NCBI RefSeq assembly: GCF_029894425.1
Contig: NZ_JARXYJ010000001.1
Location: 124,001-188,000 of the forward strand
Length of the DNA: 64,000 bases
Source: Streptomyces sp. SAI-127
GTDB lineage: Bacteria; Actinomycetota; Actinomycetes; Streptomycetales; Streptomycetaceae
Direction of reading: 5' to 3'
Made by a program: the position numbers and the translations under genes. Positions within the stretch are counted from its first letter, which is position 1. Each line of letters opens with the position of its first letter. The notes beneath the pieces were generated by a model. The model was not told the origin of the DNA, did not search any database, and saw only the letters and a list, made by a program, of their open reading frames with translations. Positions 25,893-32,781 of the stretch are shown here, piece by piece.

Positions 25893-28724
25893 ATGGATCC
25901 CGCAGTCATCGGCACACGCCTGGCTTCGAGTGTGGTTGCTCCGCTGGTGAAAAAGCTGCTCGTCAAGGAGGAACCGGGCGCCGGGCTGGTCGACAGGCCG
26001 CCCGTGCGGTTATCGGCCCTCGTCTCCTTCCGTGGCCAGAAGCGGACCTTGACCGAGAAGGACGTCCGCGTGCTCGCCGCCCGCCTGGTCCAGGAGGCGG
26101 TGGAGTCGCCGGGAGAGCCGCCCTTTCCTCCTGCCGAGGAGGCAGCGGTCACAGATGCGCTGACGGCCAGGTTACTTGTGCTGGGTGAGCTCGACATGGA
26201 TGACGTGCAGGCGGTACGGCTCGGCTACCGGGAGCTGGCGCGCAAGCTTCACCACCAGGCTCCAACCCGCGACCTGTCCACCGACGCCTCGCTGTTCCTG
26301 GACTCCCTCGCCGAGTGGGCCTGCGTTCACATCATCAACTTCTTCACCCAACGCTCGACCTTCGTGGCCCGCACGCTTGTGGAGCAGAGCCGTGATCAGG
26401 TCGAGCTCCTCGCCAAACTAGACGAGCTGATCACCCGGAATCCACGGCCTGACGCCCGTGACGCCGCCTTCGAGCGACGCTTCCTCTCGTACATCACCAA
26501 GAAGCACGGCCGGTTGCAGATCTACGGCATCGACCTGATCAACTCACCGGGCAGGTGGCCGCTGGACGTGGCTTACATGCGCTTGGAGACCACATCGCCC
26601 GTGGACGCGTATGAGGACTTCCTGCGTCGGCACCCCCGGTACCGGCAGGGGCACCAGCCCGCTGACGAGGCCCTCGCCGACAACGACCGCGTCCTTCTGC
26701 GCGGCGAGGCGGGATCCGGCAAGACCACGCTCATCCAGTGGCTGGCCGTCTCCGCTGCACGCCGGAATCCTGACGACCGCATGGCGTATCTCGCCGGCCT
26801 GATCCCCTTCGTCCTCCCACTGCGCAGCCTGACCCGCCACGGTGGCCATCTCCCCGCCCCAAAGGATTTCCTGACTGCTGTGGGCGCGCCCCTTGCGGGT
26901 GAGGAGCCGCCCGGCTGGCAGTCCCGCGTCCTCACGGCAGGACGCGGACTCCTCCTTATCGACGGCATAGACGAAGTCCCCGAGAGTGAGCGGGCACACG
27001 CACGCGGCTGGCTCGGTGACCTGGCCGAGGCCTACCCGGGCAACCGCTGGCTGGTCACTTCCCGCCCGTCCGCCGTGCCCGAGGAGTGGCTGGCGGCTGA
27101 GGAGTTCGTCGAACTGAGGCTGTCGCCGATGCGCCCTTCGGATGTTCAGTCTTTCGTTGGACGTTGGCATACAGCCGCCCGCACGGGGGCGTCCGAGGAA
27201 GACGAGGTTCTCGCCTGTTACGAGACCCAGCTCCTGCACGCCATCCGTACCAAACCCGATCTGGGGCGACTTGCCACCAACCCGCTGATGTGTGGCCTGA
27301 TTTGCGCCCTGCACCGGGACCGCCACGGCTTCCTGCCGATCGGCCGCAAGGAGCTGTACCAGGCCGCGCTCAGCATGCTCCTCACTCGCCGTGACCGCGA
27401 GCGCGGGGTGACGGGGGCCGAGCTGAGGGAGGAGCCGCAGCTCCAGATCCTCCAGCGGCTCGCTTACTGGTTGATCAAAGACGGCCGTACGGAGGTGACC
27501 CGCGACCGGGCGCTCACCGAGATCGGCAAGGCACTGCCCGCCCTGCCCGAGATAGCGGCCTTGGGCGGGCCCGAGACCGTTCTTACCTACCTGCTCAATC
27601 GCAGCGGTCTGCTGCGCGCCCCGGCTCCTGAGACCATCGACTTCTGCCACCGCACTTTCCAGGACTTCCTGGGTGCGCGTGCCCTCCTGGACGAGGGCAC
27701 GTTCGGTATGGTCCGCAAGCACGCCGCCGACGACCAGTGGGAGGACGTGATCCGCATGGCGGTGGCGCAGGGGCGTCCGCGCGACCGGGCGGACATCCTG
27801 CGCGAGCTATTGCACGACGGGTCGGCCCGGGCCGTGGTGCTGGCCGCATCCTGCCTCGAACAGGCTACGGAACTGGACCCGGCTGTACGGGCCGAACTCG
27901 AACGCAGCATGTCAGCGCTGCTTCCGCCACGTACACCCGAAGCGGTGAGCGAACTCACTTCAGTGGGACCGCTCGCCCTCGGCTTCCTGCCGGGACCGGA
28001 GGAACTGGCCGGCGCGTGGCCTGCCTCGGATAGCGACGAGTATGCCCAGCTGTGCGTTCGGACGGCGTCCCTTATCGGAACCGACGAGGCGATTCCGTAC
28101 TTGGCTCGCTTCAGAAACCATCCATCTGTGAGAGTGCGAGGTCAACTTGCCCTATTTTGGCACCGGTTCGGCATAGAGGCCTATGGCCGGGAAGTCATCG
28201 CTCACCTTTCGTACGGCGACCTCTACCTGATAGCTCACTCCGTGGCAGAGCTTCGTGCCCTCCAACAGCTGGGCGGGCGCCCATGGATGAGGCTGGTGGG
28301 CGACTTCCTGGCCGTCAACCTCCTCGTCTACCTAAATCCGGACCAACTCGCCCGCCTCGACCTGCGCGGCACCGTCGACGACATGTCAGTACTGGGCGAA
28401 TTCCCGCTCTTGGAAGTTGTCTCGGTCTCCGAGTGTCCTGATGACACCTCGCTGGCGAGTCTGCGGGAGCTGCCCAGGTTGCGACAGTTGGGCCTGTCGG
28501 CACGGCACGCCTCCCACGCTGCCCAATCGGGTCTATGCCTACCTCAGGTCCGCCGTCTCGACCTCCACGAAACGGCAACCGAAGCTGCGCTGGAGCCGCT
28601 CCCGCAGGCCTTCCCCACGGTTGAAGCGCTACGCCTGTCCGTCGGCTCGGGCCCAGGTCACCGCATGGACCGTGATCGCCTCCGCGCCCTTTTCCCCCAC
28701 GCGTCGATAAGCGTGACTGAGTAG
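25893..28724 (+). CDS. NACHT-domain NTPase with C-terminal LRR-like region (bacterial NLR-like, candidate antiphage protein)
   Basis: The 943-residue product opens with a helical module (about 1-230, starting MDPAVIGTRLASSVVAPLVK). A NACHT NTPase follows: Walker A GEAGSGKTTL near 270, Walker B GLLLIDGIDEVPESE near 351, then LVTSRPS and later FCHRTFQDFLGARALL. HEAT-like helices occupy about 600-800. The last 130 residues form leucine-rich repeats (LLEVVSVSECPDDTSLASL, then LRQLGLSA). Related bacterial NACHT proteins sense phage infection and trigger abortive defence; that function is inferred here. The gene contains two TTA codons (26010 and 26172), implying control by the bldA tRNA. There is no signal peptide. 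A PemK-like toxin lies 0.8 kb downstream. Confidence 0.88.
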   Translation: MDPAVIGTRLASSVVAPLVKKLLVKEEPGAGLVDRPPVRLSALVSFRGQKRTLTEKDVRVLAARLVQEAVESPGEPPFPPAEEAAVTDALTARLLVLGELDMDDVQAVRLGYRELARKLHHQAPTRDLSTDASLFLDSLAEWACVHIINFFTQRSTFVARTLVEQSRDQVELLAKLDELITRNPRPDARDAAFERRFLSYITKKHGRLQIYGIDLINSPGRWPLDVAYMRLETTSPVDAYEDFLRRHPRYRQGHQPADEALADNDRVLLRGEAGSGKTTLIQWLAVSAARRNPDDRMAYLAGLIPFVLPLRSLTRHGGHLPAPKDFLTAVGAPLAGEEPPGWQSRVLTAGRGLLLIDGIDEVPESERAHARGWLGDLAEAYPGNRWLVTSRPSAVPEEWLAAEEFVELRLSPMRPSDVQSFVGRWHTAARTGASEEDEVLACYETQLLHAIRTKPDLGRLATNPLMCGLICALHRDRHGFLPIGRKELYQAALSMLLTRRDRERGVTGAELREEPQLQILQRLAYWLIKDGRTEVTRDRALTEIGKALPALPEIAALGGPETVLTYLLNRSGLLRAPAPETIDFCHRTFQDFLGARALLDEGTFGMVRKHAADDQWEDVIRMAVAQGRPRDRADILRELLHDGSARAVVLAASCLEQATELDPAVRAELERSMSALLPPRTPEAVSELTSVGPLALGFLPGPEELAGAWPASDSDEYAQLCVRTASLIGTDEAIPYLARFRNHPSVRVRGQLALFWHRFGIEAYGREVIAHLSYGDLYLIAHSVAELRALQQLGGRPWMRLVGDFLAVNLLVYLNPDQLARLDLRGTVDDMSVLGEFPLLEVVSVSECPDDTSLASLRELPRLRQLGLSARHASHAAQSGLCLPQVRRLDLHETATEAALEPLPQAFPTVEALRLSVGSGPGHRMDRDRLRALFPHASISVTE

Positions 28725-28784
28725 GTCAGCCCAGGATCGCCCGGATCGGGGAGGGCATCTGCTGCCGGCAGTTCGAGCCGTCAG

Positions 28785-28952
28785 ACAGTCGAGGCCGAGG
28801 TACGGAGGTATCGGGACGCCGGCGCCACCGAGGTCGTGTTCTCCGGCACCGAGATCGCGGGAGAGACGGACCGCCCACGCACCTGGGCACTTCTCGGCGA
28901 ACTCGCCGGCGGAGTACGCCCGTCGGGCCGTACGCCCGACATGCCGCTGTAG
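28785..28952 (+). pseudogene. C-terminal fragment of an F420-dependent LLM-class oxidoreductase
   Basis: The frame ending at TAG 28952 reads VRRYRDAGATEVVFSG and then RTWALLGELAGGVRP, which matches the last strand and helix of luciferase-like F420 enzymes. The rest of the gene (about 250 residues) is missing upstream, where the NACHT gene ends. It is non-functional. Confidence 0.55.
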
Positions 28953-28969
28953 CCCTCGAAGGAGAACCC

Positions 28970-29190
28970 ATGACCACCGAAGCCACCGCAACCGACCTCC
29001 AGGCCTTCACCGAGAACTGGCTGGACTGGTACCGCGCCCAGGACGTCCGACTCGCCGACCCGCACGGGTTCCTGGCGATCACCGGCCTGCACTGGCTCGA
29101 CGACCGGCCGCAGCGCTTCCCGGACGCGCCCGGCGCCTGGCACACCGGCCGCGACGGAGTCGTCGTAGACCTCGACGACGGCGAGGTCTC
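28970..29190 (+). pseudogene. DUF1684 protein, N-terminal quarter only, cut by IS701 remnant
   Basis: The start is good: AAGGAGAA precedes ATG 28970. The first 70 residues include ENWLDWYRAQDVRLADPHGF and LAITGLHWLDD, typical of DUF1684 proteins of about 270 residues. Near 29190 the homology stops abruptly and the frame continues as the antisense of an IS701 transposase. Insertion followed by deletion is the likely history. Confidence 0.7.
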
Positions 29191-29391
29191 GCCGGCCCAC
29201 TCCGCGATGGTCCAGCAGTTCTTGCGCGACAGGTCGGCCGATAGACCGAGCACCAACCGCGCCGCCCTGCGCCGGGGTTCGACCCGGGCGAAGCGCCCCG
29301 CGATCCGGCCCATCAGGCCCTCAACCGCGTCCCGCCAACGGGTGGGTTCTATGCTGTGACCTGCGGCCACCGTCTCTTCGTCAGTCCACAC
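29185..29391 (-). pseudogene. IS701-family transposase N-terminal remnant
   Basis: The reading EGLMGRIAGRFARVEPRRRA followed by LSRKNCWTIAEWAGETSP matches the first 70 residues of IS701 transposases. It ends exactly where the DUF1684 fragment begins. The remaining transposase is absent. Confidence 0.75.
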
Positions 29392-29480
29392 AACTCGCGA
29401 TGATCAACGGTGGCCGCACCCGTCTCCACAACGTGTCAGGGTCGCGCAGTTCCGCCTGCCGTCCTGAGTCAGGAGGACAT

Positions 29481-29813
29481 GTGCAACGTGGCGAAGTCTG
29501 GTGGGCGGAGTTCGACGAGCGGCGGCTGGTCGTACTGCTGGCGGCAGACGACGCGTCCAGGATCCGGGTGATGCAGGTCGTCGCTCCGGCGGGCGTCGAC
29601 ATCAGCGGTCTGGGCGTCGAAGTGCACGTAGGTGCCATGGAAGGACTGCCCTTTGAAGGCGTGCTGCGGTTCGCGTTCCCGCGCCCGGGCTTTACCCCCT
29701 GCACTTGGCTGACCACCGTGTCCCGGGACGACCTGATCGAGCGGGCGGGCGTCCTGTCCTCCGCGAAGCTCAGCGAGATTGAGGACGCCCTCCGTCTCGG
29801 TGAACTCGGGTAG
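29481..29813 (+). CDS. PemK/MazF-family toxin-like protein
   Basis: The 110-residue protein begins VQRGEVWWAEFDERRLVVLL, the characteristic first strand pair of PemK/MazF endoribonucleases. It continues with VMQVVAPAG and TPCTWLTTVSRDDLIERAG, the latter like the conserved SxxR-type region. GTG 29481 follows AGGAGG at an ideal distance. No antitoxin gene is recognisable immediately upstream, where transposase debris lies. It may be an orphan, a solitary regulator or a decayed toxin-antitoxin pair. It sits near the NACHT gene. Confidence 0.7.
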   Translation: MQRGEVWWAEFDERRLVVLLAADDASRIRVMQVVAPAGVDISGLGVEVHVGAMEGLPFEGVLRFAFPRPGFTPCTWLTTVSRDDLIERAGVLSSAKLSEIEDALRLGELG

Positions 29814-30054
29814 GCGGAGAGGCGCCACTCACCATCGAGATCACGATCTACGGCTGGAGTAAAACCCCTGTTCGCCGGTTCACCGCCCGTGAGGAAGCAC
29901 GGGACGAGGTCGCCCACCTGGTCGGGAGTAAGCCTGAAGGTGTGCGAGGAAGCAGGCAACCTGGAGGACGCGTCCGTGCTGACGCGTTGCCAAGGGCCCC
30001 ACCGGGGCGAGTATCGGTGCCGTCGAGAACCCACACGCCCCGGTCACGCGGGCC
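29814..30054. other. gene-free spacer between toxin-like gene and protease pair
   Basis: I see no gene, strong palindrome or repeat in this stretch. Confidence 0.4.
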
Positions 30055-30303
30055 TTACTGGATCGGGGAGTCGGGTGGGGGGAGGTGTATGGTGCGGTCC
30101 CGGTCGACGGCTGCTACGCCGGCGACCTCCTCAAGAGCCGGGATCCGGTCCTCGGCAATGGTTCCGGACAGCGTGCCGAGCATCGGTTGCTCGCCCGTGA
30201 CGTTCAGCCCGGCCCGTCGCACGGCCTCGGTCACTTCCGCGAACCGGCCGGGGTCGACTGCGAGGATCACTCCGACCGGTTCGGACTGCGAAGACTCGCT
30301 CAC
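30055..30303 (-). CDS. small inhibitor/prodomain-like protein paired with subtilisin
   Basis: The 82-residue protein starts MSESSQSEPVGVILAVD. It has an alternating strand-helix pattern, with AEVTEAVRRAGLNVT, GTLSGTI and EEVAGVAAVDRDRTIHLPPP. This resembles the propeptide/inhibitor-I9 fold, whose C-terminal strand enters a subtilisin active site. It overlaps the subtilisin gene stop by four bases. A role as trans-acting chaperone or inhibitor of that protease is a reasonable inference; similar small proteins are sometimes mis-annotated as aldolases. Confidence 0.6.
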   Translation of the reverse strand: MSESSQSEPVGVILAVDPGRFAEVTEAVRRAGLNVTGEQPMLGTLSGTIAEDRIPALEEVAGVAAVDRDRTIHLPPPDSPIQ

Positions 30304-31505
30304 GGGGCCTGGAGCAGGCCATGGCCGACGTCCTCGACGGGTTGCGTCAGCGGGAAAGTACCGGACAGGAGAGTACCCTTGAGGCCGTCCGCACTGGCGT
30401 TGGGGTTCGCCTCGGCGAGCAGTGCGACGACACCCGCGACGTGCGGCGTGGCCATGCTGGTACCCGACATCGACTGGTAACCGCCGCCAGGGGCTGCCGA
30501 ATGCACGTCCCTGCCGGGTGCGGCGATGTTGACCTCGCCGCCGGCACCGTTGAGGGCACCGCAGGAGAAGAACGATGTCGTGAGCGACTGATCGAGCGAG
30601 GCCACGGCGAGGATGGAGGGGCAGTTGGCGGGTCGGCCGACGGGCTCGACGGACTGAGGGCGCCGGCTTTCGTTGCCCGCGGCGGCGACGATCAGGGTCC
30701 CTCGCTGGAGCGCGCGCTGGGCCAACTGCTCGTACGTCTGGGGGAAGAGTTCACCTGGCCGGACGCGAGCACCGAGCGACATGGAGATCACCCGGGCACC
30801 GCGGGCGACTGCCCAGGCCATGCCCGCCAAGATCTGGCCGTCGGCGCCGCTGCCCGCGTTACTGAGCACCTTCCCGGCGAGTATCCGGGCCTCGGTCGCC
30901 ACGCCGTAGCGGGGCCCCTGCTGTGGGCTGGCCGGGCCGGCAGCGGTGCCGATGCAGTGGGTGCCGTGGCCGTGGCCGTCCTCGACGGTCTCGCCGGGCA
31001 CGAAGGAGGCCGTGTCCTCGATCCGCCCGACCAGGTCCGGGTGGTCGGGGTCCACGCCGGTGTCGAGGACCGCGATCGTCACACCGCGTCCGGTCAGGCT
31101 GGACAGGTTGGCCCGGATCGCCTGGAGGCCCCAGGTCCACTTCTGCTCGTCAACGGCCGGGCCCTGCGCAACGGCCATCTCGGTCTTGGTGTGGCGTTCG
31201 ACCGTTTCCTCGTCGCTGCGGTAGGCCGGGAAGAACTCGGTCGGCGCCTGCTGCGGGGCGGTGATCACCGAGGCGTAGACCATGCGTTCCGGTTCGGCCG
31301 CGATGATCGACGGATCGGCCTCGGCCGTAGTCACCAGCGCGTGGCGCTGGTCGGCCCGCACTTCGACGACGGCGGCGCCGAGTTCCTCGAAGTGCACCGA
31401 TACGCCAGGGTCCTCTAGGAGGTCGGCGACGGTGGCGGTCTCGGCTCCACTTACCAGCTGCACGGGCGCGATGTCGGCGGCCGAACGCAGTGCGCTCAGT
31501 CCCAC
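30300..31505 (-). CDS. S8 family serine peptidase (subtilisin-like), 5' end probably frameshifted
   Basis: The 401-codon frame contains the complete catalytic triad: Asp in AVLDTGVD (near 148), His in GHGHGTH (near 183) and Ser in GTSMATPHVAGV (near 353). The N-terminal 120 residues look like an I9-type prodomain. The frame opens with a GTG at 31505, but the preceding 130 bases in another frame (31506-31635) read a plausible start with EYTGRYVVLLDPGN, which normally leads straight into this prodomain. A one-base insertion (or two-base loss) near 31506 therefore splits the gene. Initiation at the internal GTG, which has AGGAG close by, remains possible. No signal peptide is seen. Confidence 0.8.
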   Translation of the reverse strand: MGLSALRSAADIAPVQLVSGAETATVADLLEDPGVSVHFEELGAAVVEVRADQRHALVTTAEADPSIIAAEPERMVYASVITAPQQAPTEFFPAYRSDEETVERHTKTEMAVAQGPAVDEQKWTWGLQAIRANLSSLTGRGVTIAVLDTGVDPDHPDLVGRIEDTASFVPGETVEDGHGHGTHCIGTAAGPASPQQGPRYGVATEARILAGKVLSNAGSGADGQILAGMAWAVARGARVISMSLGARVRPGELFPQTYEQLAQRALQRGTLIVAAAGNESRRPQSVEPVGRPANCPSILAVASLDQSLTTSFFSCGALNGAGGEVNIAAPGRDVHSAAPGGGYQSMSGTSMATPHVAGVVALLAEANPNASADGLKGTLLSGTFPLTQPVEDVGHGLLQAP

Positions 31506-31635
31506 TCTCCTGATTGCCCGGGTCGAGCAGGACCACGTACCGCCCGGTGTACTCCGCGCCCCGGCCCGACGGTGCCCCGTTGGCTCGGGGCGGCTGTGCG
31601 CCGAAGGCGTGCCTGTCCAAGGGTCCGTTCGTCAT
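31506..31635 (-). pseudogene. 5' segment of the subtilisin gene, out of frame with the rest
   Basis: ATG 31635 opens MTNGPLDRHAFG and continues to EYTGRYVVLLDPGNQESG, matching the usual N-terminus of this actinobacterial S8 protease group. Continuing in the same frame gives Arg-rich nonsense, whereas shifting by one base restores the prodomain. This is either a true mutation or a sequencing error. Confidence 0.6.
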
Positions 31636-31771
31636 TGCATTTCCCGCTTTCTGTGCGCTTCCCCGGCCAGTGGACGCACGCCGACGCACACAGTGCCAGG
31701 CTCCAGGGGTGGTGGGGCGCGGTTCGGCCGCGTATCGACGCGCGAGCCGTCCGCCTGCAGGGCTGTCCCTG

Positions 31772-31804
31772 CTGGGCAGTTGTCTGGGCAGTTGTCTGGG
31801 CAGT
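31772..31804. repeat. 12-bp tandem repeat, 2.75 copies (CTGGGCAGTTGT)
   Basis: Two exact copies and nine bases of a third lie head to tail, upstream of the subtilisin gene. They are too short and too few for a CRISPR or variable-number locus of known kind. Confidence 0.85.
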
Positions 31805-32781
31805 GCCCTCTTTCCACCGTCGCACCGGGTACGGGGGCCCGCAACAAGACGGTGCGTCGGCACGTTCCAGAGGCGCTGACTGCCCGTTGTGGCACCGGAG
31901 TTGACAGCGGACCGGCCACGTCTCAGTATCGGCTCCGCCCCTCGCGCCACGGCGACCTGGCGCAACCTCGCCATCGGCACCGTTCGCCTCGCCGGGACGA
32001 GCAGCATCGGGGCCCGCCCCCGGCACAACGCCCGCGACGCGAGCCGGCCGCTCGGCATCCTCGCACTCACATGAGACGTGCTACGCGACTCCGCGCGGCC
32101 TCGCGGACGTCGGGTTGGCTGGCCAGTACCGCACCGACCGCACCGTCCACGTGCTGGGCTTTGCGGCAGGTCAGCGCGGTCATTTCGGGAAGAGCGTCGA
32201 GGACTTGGCTCTGGTGCCAGCTGTCTGTGGTGGCTTGGGCGTTGGCGGTCATGATGGACGCGTAGGTGGGGAACCGGCTGGGTGGAAGGAGGGCTGGCAC
32301 AGTCGCCGCTGGAGGGCGGTCGTGTGTGATCCGTTGCGAGTGATGGGGGGCGGGGTCGCCGGCCCCGTACGCAGCCCACCTGTTCGCCGGGTGCCGTATC
32401 ACGCTGTCGGCCCACCTCCCAGGTGGCCAATACACCGCCGGTCAAAGTCCCGGACAAGAACAGTGAGTTGGGGTTCAGGACGAAACAGCGGCGAGGTCGC
32501 GGGCGACGTACAGGCGGCCGTCGTGAATTCGGTGGGGCTCGGCCGGCACACGGTCGCGATCCTGTACGAGACGGGGTTGACGGGGACGTACGAGACGATC
32601 GTGTTCCACCGGGTGCCGCTGGAGGCGCTGGACCAGACGTGACCAACACCCGAAGTGCGAAACCGGTACAGGAAGTTGAAACCAATACGGTAAGAATCTC
32701 CCGTTTGCTGGCATCTGCTCCGGGTGTGAGTATGTTATGGGGAGCCTGAGCACGTGTGGGGGGCCGGGGCAGGGAGCACCC
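31805..32781. other. about 1 kb with only fragments before the GMC cluster
   Basis: No full gene is clear apart from the doubtful small frame at 32067-32252. At 32505-32642 (plus) the tail HTVAILYETGLTGTYETIVF reads like the C-terminus of a lost protein that I cannot name. The last 80 bases (32655-32740) are AT-rich compared with the surroundings and probably hold the promoter of the GMC operon; TATGTT at 32731 could be its -10 box. Confidence 0.4.
32067..32252 (-). CDS. hypothetical 61-residue protein
   Basis: The frame from ATG 32252 encodes a soluble helical peptide beginning [20 protein letters not shown] and ending [17 protein letters not shown]. Its composition is protein-like and it has no Arg/Pro-rich shadow character. 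I do not recognise a family and see no strong ribosome site. It may be a small gene or the end of an eroded one. Confidence 0.3.
   Translation of the reverse strand: MTANAQATTDSWHQSQVLDALPEMTALTCRKAQHVDGAVGAVLASQPDVREAARSRVARLM

Noticed and set aside
30055..30303. Ketohydroxyglutarate aldolase for the small gene after the subtilisin
   Set aside because: At 82 residues it is far too short for that TIM-barrel enzyme and has a propeptide-like pattern.
31772..31804. Possible CRISPR-like or VNTR array
   Set aside because: Repeat units are 12 bp, contiguous without spacers and fewer than three copies.
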